From: Nitrincola lacisaponensis
GTDB taxonomy: Bacteria; Pseudomonadota; Gammaproteobacteria; Pseudomonadales; Balneatricaceae
Reading direction: 5' to 3'
Assembly: GCF_000691225.1 (NCBI RefSeq)
Contig: NZ_JMSZ01000021.1
Span: forward strand, 1 to 64,000
Length of the DNA: 64,000 nt
The stretch's first letter is position 1. Each line of letters starts with the position of its first letter. The notes beneath the pieces are model-generated. The model ran no database searches. It saw only the letters and a list, made by a program, of their open reading frames with translations, and was not told the origin of the DNA. Made by a program: the position numbers and the translations under genes. Positions 27,792 through 35,989 of this stretch are shown piece after piece.

Positions 27792-28547
27792 TCAGACTCT
27801 TAATTCAATACCCGCGGCTTCAGCCAGGCTGGCAAGCTCGGGGGTGATCTGATCGGTTACAAACAGGTCTGTATCACTCAGGGTCGCGGTGCGGACAGGA
27901 GCTTTGCGCAGATACTTGCTGCTGTCGGCGACCAGAATACGCAGATCACTGTTTTCAATAATGGCGCGGGACAGGTGTGATTCTTCCGGCGAAAAATCCA
28001 TCAGTTCGCCTTCAGGCCCCAGTCCGCCAATACCAAAAATGCCGTAGTTCACCTGGAAACGGCGCAGAAAGCGGGTAGCATCTTCCCCCATCAGATCCTG
28101 ATCGGAAGGACGTATGCGCCCACCTGTCAGCAGTGTTTCGATTTTCGGGTTATGGCAGAGCGCCATGGCGGCATTGAGGTTGTTGGTGATGACCTGCAGC
28201 CCCGGATGATCGATCAAGGCAGCGGCAACCTGTTGTGGTGTGGTACCAATACCCAAAAAAATGGTGGCGCCTTCGGGTAACAGCGCGGCAACGGTTTGCC
28301 CGATACGACGCTTGGCATCCAGATTGATGACCTGACGGGTCTGGAATGACAGGTTGCGGTTATGGAAGGGTAAACGAATACCGCCATGCACCCGCTGTAC
28401 CAGTCCCCGGTCACTCAACTCATTGAGATCCTTGCGAATGGTTTGTACAGATACATGAAATGCATCGGTCAGCTCCTGGCTGGAGAGCTGTCCCCCCGCT
28501 TGCTTGAGCCAGGCGAGTATTTTGATTTGACGCTCGGATAATTCCAT
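27792..28547 (-). CDS. DeoR-family transcriptional regulator
   Basis: I choose the ATG at 28547 (251 residues) because it begins MELSERQIKILAWL, the normal DeoR start; a longer reading would add 50 unlike residues. The N-terminal winged helix contains the DeoR signature VSVQTIRKDLNELSDRGLVQRVHGG at about 32-56. The C-terminal sugar-phosphate sensor has FLGIGTTPQQVA, IGGL and LVADSSKYLRKAP. Relatives such as GlpR and AgaR respond to sugar or glycerol phosphates, matching the phosphate-releasing enzymes in the operon. It probably represses its own operon through the repeats just upstream. Confidence 0.9.
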   Translation of the reverse strand: MELSERQIKILAWLKQAGGQLSSQELTDAFHVSVQTIRKDLNELSDRGLVQRVHGGIRLPFHNRNLSFQTRQVINLDAKRRIGQTVAALLPEGATIFLGIGTTPQQVAAALIDHPGLQVITNNLNAAMALCHNPKIETLLTGGRIRPSDQDLMGEDATRFLRRFQVNYGIFGIGGLGPEGELMDFSPEESHLSRAIIENSDLRILVADSSKYLRKAPVRTATLSDTDLFVTDQITPELASLAEAAGIELRV

Positions 28548-28555
28548 ATCTGACC

Positions 28556-28595
28556 TTCGAACGAACTCTGATAAGTGATTTAAGCTTTCGAACGA
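28556..28595 (-). promoter_or_regulatory. Tandem TTCGAACGA repeats, DeoR operator candidates
   Basis: TTCGAACGA occurs at 28556-28564 and again at 28587-28595, three helical turns apart, just upstream of the DeoR start. GlpR-type DeoR proteins bind TTCG-containing direct repeats, so autoregulation is likely. Confidence 0.55.
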
Positions 28596-28752
28596 GAGTC
28601 TAGGGCCGGAATATTTCATCCGAATGACGGAATTATGATGATTTCGTAAACCTTGCAAACAGGGTGCATTGCAACAGGCAGGGCGCATATGCCGCAATAA
28701 GTGTCGCTATCACGACAGTTTTGTTCGCTGTCAACAGTAATATTGATTTTAC

Positions 28753-28766
28753 TTGATGTTTATCAA
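28753..28766 (+). promoter_or_regulatory. FNR/Anr box
   Basis: TTGATGTTTATCAA is an exact match to TTGAT-N4-ATCAA, extended by AC and GT to an 18-nt palindrome. Its centre is about 98 nt before the BCCT-like start. A weak -10 candidate (TACAGT, 28783-28788) would place it near the activating position. Confidence 0.65.
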
Positions 28767-28857
28767 GTTTTTTATTTGGTGGTACAGTTTTTTTGAGTTT
28801 TAGGGTGGTGTGAGTCAGATCAATACGCGTTATTAAAAAGAACAATAGGAGAAAATC

Positions 28858-30006
28858 ATGCAGATGATTTTATCGATCGCCTTTGTGGCGGTCCTTGTGT
28901 CAGCAGTGCTGATTGTACTGCGCTGGGGTGATCTGAAGTGTAAAGGAACCATGCCGGTATCCTTGTTTACCTTTATTGCTATTCTGTTTACATCAGGCCT
29001 GGATGTTGGCCTGATCATGTTTCCGCTGACAGAGTTTCCGGTATATGCAGAAGATTCTGCGTATGCTTTCACCAATCCGCTGGCGATTGAGTTTGGCTTC
29101 TGGGGTTTTCTGGTCTGGGGGCTCTACTTCCTGACCACGTTTTACTTCTGTGTTGTTGAGCCCAGGTTGAAGCTGTTCGAGATCCCGGTGGTCAAGATCG
29201 TCAACAACTTTGTCATCATCACGACCTGTGCCTTCACCGGTTTCCTGTTTCTGAGCTATCTGCCTGATTATATTGAAGGGATCAGTGATCCTGTTCGCTA
29301 TCTGCTGGTGGCAGCGGTTGTGATGGCAGCGGTGATGTCCAGCACTGATATCAAATATGTCAAAATTCTCAGTGTCAGTTCAACCTGGTTGTTCTTTGCA
29401 CTGATTGCGGCCATCTGGTTCAGCTCTGGTATGGGCGTCGGGGGCTTGGCGAGTAGCCTGAGCAATGTTGGTGGATACTTCAGCAACCTCCATCGTTTTG
29501 TCACGCCAATTACCGAATATCACGAATTTTATCTCTTCTGGTGGTTTGCCTGGAGCATCATGATCGGCCAGTTTGTCGCCCGCTTTGTGGGCGGGCTGAA
29601 AGCCTGGCAGTTACTGGTGGCATTGCTGGTGTTCCCATCTATCCCGCTGGCCATCTGGTTTGCAGTGCTTTACTTCCACTTTGTGTTTGATCAGGAAATC
29701 ATAGGTTATCTGAGAATGGCCATGGTCGTGGTGGGCATTATCTTTGTGATCAACTCGCTGGACTCATTGATCCGCCTCTATACCGAGAATCTTGGTATGA
29801 CGGTTGAGCGCTTTGGAAAACCTGCCTATATACTGGGTAACTGGACGCTGATGTACGGCATCATTCTGCTGTATCAGTTCACACCATTTGAGATCCAGTG
29901 GGTCGGTCTGGTCGTTATCACACTCTATATGGGTATCTACTCCATGCTTTTCCTTAAACGTGAAGATGTTCAGGCGGTGGTACACAGGGTTCACACGAGT
30001 GGCTGA
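28858..30006 (+). CDS. Short BCCT-like membrane transporter
   Basis: The 382-residue protein has about ten membrane helices. The stretch EFYLFWWFAWSIMIGQFVAR (residues about 221-240) matches the BCCT signature helix, where choline/betaine carriers have FYWAWWISWSPFVGLFIAR-like sequence, and PSIPLAIWFAVLYFHF follows as in that family. It is over 100 residues shorter than usual BCCT carriers, which have 12 helices and 500 or more residues, and the tryptophan-rich substrate box is only partly kept. Start and ribosome site (AGGAG) are good. The downstream porin and opposite BetI-like regulator support a quaternary-amine link. It could instead be a sensor-like or repurposed carrier. Confidence 0.7.
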   Translation: MQMILSIAFVAVLVSAVLIVLRWGDLKCKGTMPVSLFTFIAILFTSGLDVGLIMFPLTEFPVYAEDSAYAFTNPLAIEFGFWGFLVWGLYFLTTFYFCVVEPRLKLFEIPVVKIVNNFVIITTCAFTGFLFLSYLPDYIEGISDPVRYLLVAAVVMAAVMSSTDIKYVKILSVSSTWLFFALIAAIWFSSGMGVGGLASSLSNVGGYFSNLHRFVTPITEYHEFYLFWWFAWSIMIGQFVARFVGGLKAWQLLVALLVFPSIPLAIWFAVLYFHFVFDQEIIGYLRMAMVVVGIIFVINSLDSLIRLYTENLGMTVERFGKPAYILGNWTLMYGIILLYQFTPFEIQWVGLVVITLYMGIYSMLFLKREDVQAVVHRVHTSG

Positions 30007-30023
30007 ACAGAAGTTGGTAAAAG

Positions 30024-30049
30024 GCCGATACGGCATCCGCTGTATCGGC
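30024..30049 (+). other. Hairpin between BCCT-like and porin genes
   Basis: GCCGATAC at 30024-30031 pairs with GTATCGGC at 30042-30049. No T-run follows. It probably tunes transcript level between the carrier and the porin. Confidence 0.5.
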
Positions 30050-30094
30050 ATACAAAGCACATATATTTGATATTTCTTATCTCAGGAGAACACC

Positions 30095-30763
30095 ATGCGT
30101 AGCAAACTGATTCCAGTTGCGTTCATTGCTGCGGTACCCATGTTTAGCGTTGCACCGGCTGTTGCAGAAGATGGGCCATTTTCGGCCAACATCAGCCTGG
30201 TTTCTGATTACGTATCACGCGGTTATAGCCTGTCGAATGGCCGACCTGCGCTCCAGGGAGGGCTGGATTATAACCATGAAAGCGGACTCTATGTTGGCAC
30301 CTGGGGCTCCAGTGTCTCGGAGCGTGCGCTGGTGGAGGGTGTTGATGGTGTCGAGATTGATATCTATGTCGGCTATGCCGGTGAGGTGGGAGAGCTGGGC
30401 TATGATGTCAGCCTGGCGCGTTACATTTTTCCGGGATCGCATGACAGTAAGGAGACCGACTCTACCGAGTTTGTAGGTGTGCTCTCCTGGGATTTCCTGA
30501 GCTTTGCCTACAAACGCGATTTTGATTTCAAGGTCCATTATTACAATCTGTCTGCCTCTTATGAGGTGATGGACGGGCTGTCGATGGATGCGAGCTTCGG
30601 TTATTCCAAACCCGATAATGACAGTTCCTACCGTGACTGGAGTCTTGGCGCCACCAAGCACCTGGCCGGTCTTGATTTTGGTCTTCACTATGTCAACAGC
30701 AGCGTGAAGAATACGCCTAATTTCGATGATACGGTGGTGTTCTCGATCAGCAAGACCTTCTGA
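30095..30763 (+). CDS. TorF-family putative outer-membrane porin
   Basis: The 222-residue protein has a signal peptide (1-24, ending AVAE-like) and the conserved opening SANISLVSDYVSRGYSLSNGRPALQGGLDY of the TIGR02001/TorF group, with a beta-strand pattern and C-terminal aromatic residue (SKTF), as in outer-membrane barrels. It probably lets the substrate of the upstream transporter cross the outer membrane. Members of this group are often found beside small-solute uptake genes. The terminator at 30788-30822 follows. Confidence 0.85.
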   Translation: MRSKLIPVAFIAAVPMFSVAPAVAEDGPFSANISLVSDYVSRGYSLSNGRPALQGGLDYNHESGLYVGTWGSSVSERALVEGVDGVEIDIYVGYAGEVGELGYDVSLARYIFPGSHDSKETDSTEFVGVLSWDFLSFAYKRDFDFKVHYYNLSASYEVMDGLSMDASFGYSKPDNDSSYRDWSLGATKHLAGLDFGLHYVNSSVKNTPNFDDTVVFSISKTF

Positions 30764-30787
30764 TACAGACAACTCAGTGCAGAATGA

Positions 30788-30822
30788 ACACGGGGTTGAT
30801 CACTGACCCGCCCCGTGTTTTT
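30788..30822 (+). terminator. Terminator after the porin gene
   Basis: ACACGGGG at 30788-30795 pairs with CCCCGTGT at 30811-30818 and a T-run follows to 30822. It overlaps the last codons of the opposing BetI-like gene. Confidence 0.65.
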
Positions 30823-31390
30823 CTACCATGCAGTCCAGATAGGATTCGGTCATGCGAAGTGCCAGAGAGCAGGGCACTTCGCAACCATCCATCGCCTGTT
30901 GCAGCCATAGACCATCCATCATCAGACTCAGTCCCCGGCTCACATCCAGAGCCTGCTCCAGTGGCATGAGTTTTTTCAGATAACACAACAGGTTACTCTG
31001 AAGGCGACTGTAAATCAGGTTCTGGAGTCTGACAAACCCCGAACTTTTTGGGGTTTGCGCATACAACGCCAGCCAGGCGCGTGCATTTTCCGGGTTAAAA
31101 ATCTCCGGATCAAAATATCCCCCCAGTACGGCAGACAGTTTTTCCCGAGGGGTTGTTGCTTCACGCATCAGCGCCACTACGCGATCGCCGATCAGGCGAT
31201 TCGCATAACGCACGACGGCATTCAGCAGTTCACCTTTATTCTTGAAGTGATAGTTGACGATACCGTGCGACATACCAGCCTGCTCACCTACACGGGCGAC
31301 AGTGGTGTTTGCCAAACCGTGCTCCAGCATGACCTGATAGGCGGCGCGGGTGAGGTCCATGCGTCGAATATCTCTGATTCGGGTCTTCAT
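30800..31390 (-). CDS. BetI-like TetR-family repressor
   Basis: The 196-residue protein has an N-terminal TetR helix-turn-helix (TTVARVGEQAGMSHGIVNYHFKNKGEL at about 29-54) and a C-terminal effector domain resembling BetI, including GYFDPEIFNPENARAWLALYA and RLQNLIYSRLQSNLLCYLKKLMPLEQA, then GLSLMMDGLWL. BetI represses choline-to-betaine genes and responds to choline. No betAB genes are in the window, so this paralogue may instead control the divergent-facing BCCT-like/porin pair. It follows the cryptochrome by 40 nt on the same strand. Confidence 0.82.
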   Translation of the reverse strand: MKTRIRDIRRMDLTRAAYQVMLEHGLANTTVARVGEQAGMSHGIVNYHFKNKGELLNAVVRYANRLIGDRVVALMREATTPREKLSAVLGGYFDPEIFNPENARAWLALYAQTPKSSGFVRLQNLIYSRLQSNLLCYLKKLMPLEQALDVSRGLSLMMDGLWLQQAMDGCEVPCSLALRMTESYLDCMVEKHGAGQ

Positions 31391-31429
31391 ACAACAATTA
31401 TTCCCTGGGGCTGAGGGTCTTTTTTTATT

Positions 31430-32746
31430 TCAGTGGCGCAGTATAGGCCAGTCTGCTGCATCGACGCTATCCATGTAGGGCGTTTGTGCCTGGCCACCCC
31501 AGCGTTGGATGAAGCTGCCATCCGGATCATATTCCTGTGCCTGCTTGTGCAAATTGAAATGCCGCAGTCCTCGGGGATCCGCGCCTACACCTGCCAGATA
31601 TTGCCAATTTCCCCAGTTGCTGGCGACATCGTAATCCAGCAGTTGCTGTTCAAAATAGGCAGCACCGTAACGCCAATCCAACTGCAACTCATTGACCAGA
31701 CAACTGGCTACCCACTGACGTCCTCGATTGGAAAGGTAACCTGTAGCCTTCAGCTGTTTCATGCAGGCATTGACTGCAGCATAAGGTGTATTGCCTTCAC
31801 ACCAGGATCGAAACCGCTGCGGATAGAAGCTGGTCAGAGGGCGGCTCGACCTCAATCCGGAGAAGTTGAACAGGCGCTGCTTGTGCTTGAGTGCATACCA
31901 CTGAAAGTATTCACGCCATAACAACTCAAAGTAGATCCAGTAGGTGGATTCGTTTGCACCCATGCTGTGTTCATGTTGGCGGAGACCACTCAGAATACGT
32001 CGTACTGACAAACTTCCCTGTGCCAGCCATGGTGAAAACTTGGTGGAGTGTTCCCAGGTATCCAGTGCATTACGGGTGATTTTATAGGTTTGTGGCGCCT
32101 GGCTGGCAAAATAGTCAGACAGATGCTGAAGACCAGGTGTCGCGCCACCTCGAAACGGATTTTCGTGATTGCAAGGCAAGGGCGCGGGTATCAGCAGATC
32201 ATCAGGTTGCTGAAAAACTGGCGGTGGCAGCTGAGTGACAGGGTTTAAGGGCGGCAGTAGGTCCAGCGTTTCCACACGTTTACGAAAGTTGCTGAAGGTC
32301 TCAGGCAGGGCCGACAGTGAAAACGGCAGCTGTTCTTGCTCAAACAGCCGGTAGGTGTTGAGTTGTATAAAGCTGACACTGTCATGTTTTTGTTGCAGTG
32401 TCTGCCAGATGCGTTGCTCATCAGTACCAGCAGGTTCGGAGGAGAACACTGCGTGAACCTGATGCTCTGTTATCAGGCGTGACAGTTGTTTAACCGGCGA
32501 GCCTTGAAGCACCAGCAGCGTTTGCCCAAGCGGCTTCAGTTGTTGTTGCAGATCTTGAAGTCCCTGATGAAGAAAACGCCAGCGATGCGGTCCCAGCCCT
32601 TGCAAGCCATAGCGATTGGGTTGAGCCGGGTCGGTATCGAGACAGTACACCAACAGCAGTCGGTCACACTGAGCGGCACGCAACAACGCAGCATGATCAT
32701 CAAGGCGCAGATCCTGTGTAAACCAGTAGAGATGAGTGCGTTTCAC
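31430..32746 (-). CDS. DASH-type cryptochrome
   Basis: I place the start at GTG 32746 (438 residues; AGGAG nine nt upstream) because the photolyase domain begins at HLYWFTQDLRLDDHA; a longer ATG reading starts inside a terminator T-run. The N-terminal alpha/beta domain is followed by the FAD-binding domain with WREYFQWYAL, the ASNWGNWQYLAGVGADPR sequence and RHFNLHKQAQEYDPDG, all hallmarks of DASH proteins. These repair pyrimidine dimers in single-stranded DNA and may signal light. It is the second photolyase-family gene in the window. The BetI-like gene follows it closely. Confidence 0.88.
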   Translation of the reverse strand: MKRTHLYWFTQDLRLDDHAALLRAAQCDRLLLVYCLDTDPAQPNRYGLQGLGPHRWRFLHQGLQDLQQQLKPLGQTLLVLQGSPVKQLSRLITEHQVHAVFSSEPAGTDEQRIWQTLQQKHDSVSFIQLNTYRLFEQEQLPFSLSALPETFSNFRKRVETLDLLPPLNPVTQLPPPVFQQPDDLLIPAPLPCNHENPFRGGATPGLQHLSDYFASQAPQTYKITRNALDTWEHSTKFSPWLAQGSLSVRRILSGLRQHEHSMGANESTYWIYFELLWREYFQWYALKHKQRLFNFSGLRSSRPLTSFYPQRFRSWCEGNTPYAAVNACMKQLKATGYLSNRGRQWVASCLVNELQLDWRYGAAYFEQQLLDYDVASNWGNWQYLAGVGADPRGLRHFNLHKQAQEYDPDGSFIQRWGGQAQTPYMDSVDAADWPILRH

Positions 32747-32831
32747 CCGATGAGACTCCTGTTCAATCAGTGATGTAGAGCCAATACGTCGGGTAAGTGG
32801 AAGCAGAGCAGGGGAAGGGTAAAAAACAGGC

Positions 32832-32861
32832 AAAAAAAACGCCGCATCCTAAGATGCGGCG
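32832..32861 (-). terminator. Strong Rho-independent terminator on the minus strand
   Basis: Read on the minus strand, CGCCGCATC at 32861-32853 pairs with GATGCGGCG at 32848-32840 around a four-nt loop, followed by eight T. It faces away from gltX and lies upstream of the cryptochrome start, so it must end a separate or attenuated minus-strand transcript. Confidence 0.85.
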
Positions 32862-32928
32862 GTCTCGCAGTGCCCCTCGAGTGCGAAAAAAAAGTGATTT
32901 GCTGGCGTTGTGCGCTCAGTAAATCTTG
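32832..32928 (-). ncRNA. Candidate sigma-54-dependent small RNA
   Basis: Between the sigma-54-like promoter and the strong terminator lies about 95 nt with no start codon before the terminator and a second small hairpin (TCGCA/TGCGA). The arrangement promoter, short non-coding body, terminator is that of a small regulatory RNA. It could also be an attenuated leader of the cryptochrome gene. Nothing else in the window explains the terminator. Confidence 0.5.
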
Positions 32929-32939
32929 TCTTATATATA

Positions 32940-32954
32940 GCATTTGCCGTGCCA
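32940..32954 (-). promoter_or_regulatory. Sigma-54 (RpoN)-like promoter
   Basis: On the minus strand, TGGCACG is followed after four nt by ATGC, with GG and GC at the exact -24/-12 spacing of TGGCACG-N4-TTGC. The expected start is about 32928. Confidence 0.6.
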
Positions 32955-33113
32955 GTTTTTGATTTTCTATCAAAAACAAATACTTATTGTTTTTAGTGTG
33001 TTTTTTTGCCTTGTCGGGTGATTGAATGCGTGCTCAATAATGGTGCGTTTTTATCGATTCATGCGTTGATATGGCTCAATCGGATGCCATAGCCGCAAAG
33101 CCGGTCTACAGGC

Positions 33114-33119
33114 TATAAT
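33114..33119 (+). promoter_or_regulatory. -10 box for gltX
   Basis: A perfect TATAAT lies 39 nt before the gltX start. The -35 position (33091-33096) is poor. Confidence 0.5.
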
Positions 33120-33157
33120 TACGGTTTTGTTTAACCTGAGCACAGAGACCGATTCCT

Positions 33158-34663
33158 ATGACAGTTCGTACCCGTGTCGCGCCGTCACCAACAGGTGATC
33201 CGCACGTTGGCACCGCATATATTGCCTTGTTTAATCTGGCATTTGCCCGTCAACATGGCGGTGAGTTTATCTTGCGTATAGAAGATACTGACCAGACGCG
33301 CAGTACCGCGGAATCGGAACAGGCCATCCTGGATTCGCTGCGCTGGCTGGGACTTGAATGGGATGAGGGCCCTGACATCGGTGGACCTCATGGCCCATAT
33401 CGTCAGAGCGAGCGTAAACACATTTACAAAGATTATGCGATGCACCTGGTCGAAGCCGGTCATGCTTTTCTGTGTTTCCGTACGCCGGAAGAGCTGGATG
33501 AACTGCGTGAAACACGTCGGGCCAGCGGTGACCATACAGCACTGAAGCAGAGTGATCTGGAACTGCCTGCTGAAGAGGCTGATCGTCGCCGTGCTGCCGG
33601 TATGCCGTTTGTCGTGCGTATGCGTGTCCCGGAAAGTGGTGTCTGCGTCATCGATGATATGCTGCGTGGACCCATGGAACTGGATTGGGCTCAAGTGGAT
33701 GCACAGATTCTGCTGAAATCCGACGGTATGCCGACCTATCATCTGGCCAACATCGTTGATGATCATCTGATGCAGATTACCCATGTGATCCGTGGAGAAG
33801 AGTGGATCAACTCGGCACCCAAGCACAAACTGCTTTATGAGTACTTTGGCTGGGACATGCCCAAACTCTGTCATATGCCACTGCTGCGTAATCCGGACAA
33901 ATCCAAGCTGTCCAAGCGCAAAAATCCGACCAGCATTCTGTATTATCAGCGCATGGGGTATCTTCCGGAAGCCCTGCTCAACTACCTGGGGCGTATGGGC
34001 TGGTCCATGCCGGATGAGCGGGAGAAATTCAGCCGTGATGAAATGTTTAGCCATTTCGATCTGACCCGCGTATCTCTCGGAGGACCGGTATTTGATCAGG
34101 AAAAACTTAGTTGGCTGAATGGTGTGTGGATACGGGAAGACCTTTCCACCGAGGCGTTTGCTGCTGAATTCCAGAAGTGGGCTTTGAACCCGGAATATCT
34201 GATGCAGATCATTCCGCTGATTCAGCCCCGTGTTGAAAAATTCTCCGATGTTGCACCCCTGGCTGGTTTTTTCCTGTCCGGTATGCTGCCTGTCACGGCT
34301 GACAGCTTTGCGCACAAATCCCTGACCCAGGAAGATTGTCGCCGTATTCTGCAGTTTGCTTCCTGGTATCTGGATAAACAGACCCAGTGGCATAAGGATG
34401 CCTTGTTCAGTGGCTTGAAAACGCTGGGTGAGGGCATGGGGTACAAGGTTCGTGACTTCCTGTTCCCGCTGTTTGTTGCGATTGCCGGCACTTCGCAGAG
34501 CGTATCCGTCGTTGATTCGATGCAGATTCTCGGACCGGATATGAGTCGTGCACGTGTCCGTTTTGCACTGGATCAACTGGGTGGCGCTTCCAAAAAAGAG
34601 GCCAAGCGCTGGGAAAAAGAGTTTGCAGCCATAGGTCAGCAGAATGAAATTACAGCTGAGTGA
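33158..34663 (+). CDS. gltX: Glutamyl-tRNA synthetase
   Basis: The 501-residue class I synthetase charges tRNA-Glu (and possibly supplies glutamyl-tRNA for tetrapyrrole synthesis). The HIGH-type motif is [13 protein letters not shown] near residue 9-21, and the KMSKS-type motif is [10 protein letters not shown] near 248-257. The length and the C-terminal anticodon-binding region (about 320-490) are usual. Its last 20 nt overlap the following PAP2 phosphatase gene, so the two are probably co-transcribed. The large open frame on the opposite strand here is a shadow. Confidence 0.96.
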   Translation: MTVRTRVAPSPTGDPHVGTAYIALFNLAFARQHGGEFILRIEDTDQTRSTAESEQAILDSLRWLGLEWDEGPDIGGPHGPYRQSERKHIYKDYAMHLVEAGHAFLCFRTPEELDELRETRRASGDHTALKQSDLELPAEEADRRRAAGMPFVVRMRVPESGVCVIDDMLRGPMELDWAQVDAQILLKSDGMPTYHLANIVDDHLMQITHVIRGEEWINSAPKHKLLYEYFGWDMPKLCHMPLLRNPDKSKLSKRKNPTSILYYQRMGYLPEALLNYLGRMGWSMPDEREKFSRDEMFSHFDLTRVSLGGPVFDQEKLSWLNGVWIREDLSTEAFAAEFQKWALNPEYLMQIIPLIQPRVEKFSDVAPLAGFFLSGMLPVTADSFAHKSLTQEDCRRILQFASWYLDKQTQWHKDALFSGLKTLGEGMGYKVRDFLFPLFVAIAGTSQSVSVVDSMQILGPDMSRARVRFALDQLGGASKKEAKRWEKEFAAIGQQNEITAE

Positions 34664-35375
34664 TGCAGCCAGTTTTTTTCTGTTGCAGTTTTTGGCCCTC
34701 GCGCTGGTAGTGACCTTTATCCTGGGTTACTGGGATGGTGTCGACAGAGATGTCTTCGAAATTCTGAACAGCTGGCTGGTAATGTCGGTCAGCTGGGCTG
34801 AGTTTGTTGCACTGGCCAACCAGCGCTGGATCGATCTGCTGTCAGGTGGCTTCATGCTGGCGTCGGTAGGCTTTTACTTTGCCTGTGCGGACGGTCGTGA
34901 GCGGGTACGTGTTTGCTGTGCTATCGTCTTGATGGGTGCCGCCTTCAGTGTACAAGCCAGTGCAGGAGGGCTGTTTCCGAATCGGGACAGCCCGACACTG
35001 GTGTATGAGCATGCCGTCAAGGTGACAGAGCAGTTCCCGGAAATCAAGCGGACCAAGGATGCATCGCATTCTTCCAATCCCAGCGATCACGGTATTGGCT
35101 TTTTTACCTTCCTGATGTTTTGCTTTTACCGTTTCCGCGGCAAATATTTGTGGGTTGTTGTGCCGGTGGTTATCGCTCTTGGGACACCGCGATTGCTGGT
35201 GGGGGCTCATTGGCTCACCGACTTTATCTGCGGCGCATTACCGATGGCCTTAATCACAGCAGCCTGGCTGTTCCACAGCATGCCAGGCAAGTGGGTCGAG
35301 CGAAACATGGCAGTCCTGACCATTCGGTCACTGGAATGGGTCGGTATTCTGAAGCGACAAACGGCTGCAACCTAA
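34644..35375 (+). CDS. PAP2-family membrane phosphatase
   Basis: A 243-residue inner-membrane protein with six helices and the three phosphatase motifs: KRTKDA (near 133), SNPSDHGIG (near 146, with PSDH in place of the usual PSGH) and GAHWLTDF (near 193). The catalytic histidines are present. The group includes undecaprenyl-diphosphate phosphatases and LpxT-type lipid A phosphotransferases; the position after gltX and the length near 240 suggest a cell-envelope phosphatase, with LpxT-like activity only a possibility. It overlaps gltX by 20 nt. Confidence 0.82.
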   Translation: MKLQLSDAASFFLLQFLALALVVTFILGYWDGVDRDVFEILNSWLVMSVSWAEFVALANQRWIDLLSGGFMLASVGFYFACADGRERVRVCCAIVLMGAAFSVQASAGGLFPNRDSPTLVYEHAVKVTEQFPEIKRTKDASHSSNPSDHGIGFFTFLMFCFYRFRGKYLWVVVPVVIALGTPRLLVGAHWLTDFICGALPMALITAAWLFHSMPGKWVERNMAVLTIRSLEWVGILKRQTAAT

Positions 35376-35403
35376 ACAAATGAAAATTATCTGAAAACGG
35401 CTC

Positions 35404-35432
35404 TTGACACGGACGGGGGGCGGGCTTAATAT
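35404..35432 (+). promoter_or_regulatory. Promoter of tRNA-Ala
   Basis: TTGACA (35404-35409) and TAATAT (35427-35432) are separated by 17 nt. A GC-rich discriminator follows, as in stringently controlled stable RNA genes. Confidence 0.8.
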
Positions 35433-35452
35433 ACGCCCCGTCCTGACGAGAT

Positions 35453-35528
35453 GGGGTCTTAGCTCAGCTGGGAGAGCGCAACGCTGGCAGCGTTGAGGTC
35501 AGGGGTTCGATCCCCCTAGACTCCACCA
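35453..35528 (+). tRNA. tRNA-Ala (anticodon GGC)
   Basis: The 76-nt sequence folds as a cloverleaf. The acceptor arm GGGGTCT pairs with AGACTCC, and CCA is encoded. The anticodon stem CAACG/CGTTG encloses the loop CTGGCAG with anticodon GGC, reading the alanine codon GCC. The T arm has GGTTCGATC. It marks the left edge of the accessory island. Confidence 0.96.
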
Positions 35529-35560
35529 AATTCCGGGTGTTCGGCGGTAAGTGAATACTG

Positions 35561-35582
35561 ACCGGACAAAAACCGGACAAAA
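35561..35582 (+). repeat. Tandem 11-bp repeats after the tRNA
   Basis: ACCGGACAAAA occurs twice head to tail, 32 nt after the tRNA end. Such short direct repeats next to a tRNA resemble arm-type binding sites of tyrosine recombinases; no integrase is present here. Confidence 0.6.
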
Positions 35583-35689
35583 ACTCATTCTGTAAAATCT
35601 CCTCCGATTACTTCCTTAGTAAATTGCACCTCAACTGTTTCATACGGTAGTTCGTGACCTTCCTGATATGGCCTATCCTGACAGGCTTG

Positions 35690-35989
35690 TTATGCTCCAA
35701 GTATTGGATTCACATCCATGCTCTTATGCAAAATACGGATGATCCTTATTTGTTGGCTCCCTGTTTGTTGATAAAAAATGACATGGTTAGCTTGAGGAAA
35801 TTTTCGGTAGCCGTCTCGGATTTCATCGCACGATTTACCCATATCGGGATTTTCAGCTAAAAGCCAAAATGCATCATCAAATTGCCTTAAGTAGATATTT
35901 CGCTGTTCTCTGCCCCACCGACGCTGAGTAAATAAAGCGATATCACGTAAATCCGTTTTGGCTGCTGCTGTCAGATTAAATGGTTTCAT
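35690..35989 (-). CDS. parE: ParE-family toxin
   Basis: I start at the ATG 35989 (MKPFNLT), giving 99 residues as usual for ParE; an earlier ATG exists without a good ribosome site. The protein shows the ParE/RelE pattern: FNLTAAAKTDLRDIALFTQRRWG at the N-terminus, AENPDMGKSCDEIRDGYRKFP in the middle and IRIIRILHKSMD at the C-terminus. Family toxins poison DNA gyrase. It overlaps the antitoxin stop by 14 nt. The pair may stabilise the island. Confidence 0.87.
   Translation of the reverse strand: MKPFNLTAAAKTDLRDIALFTQRRWGREQRNIYLRQFDDAFWLLAENPDMGKSCDEIRDGYRKFPQANHVIFYQQTGSQQIRIIRILHKSMDVNPILGA

Larger units (their letters stand above)
28548..28857. promoter_or_regulatory. Divergent control region between DeoR operon and BCCT-like gene
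   Basis: This 310-nt region without genes holds the TTCGAACGA repeats near the left end and a perfect FNR/Anr-type box at 28753-28766 near the right end. The rest is AT-rich DNA with T-runs; I see no further clear element. Confidence 0.6.
32747..33157. other. Intergenic region cryptochrome-gltX
   Basis: The 411-nt gap holds, from left to right, the cryptochrome leader, the minus-strand terminator, the candidate small RNA and its sigma-54-like promoter, then AT-rich DNA and the gltX promoter. Confidence 0.6.

Noticed and set aside
32832-32928. Identifying the putative small RNA as CrcZ or CrcY
   Set aside because: It lacks the repeated CA-rich Hfq/Crc motifs and is not next to cbrAB.
33185-34576. 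A 463-codon open frame on the minus strand across gltX
   Set aside because: It is a shadow of the clearly real gltX reading frame; it has no recognisable domain and lies fully inside gltX.
35561-35582. The tandem 11-bp units as a CRISPR array
   Set aside because: Only two units without spacers are present and no cas genes occur in the window.
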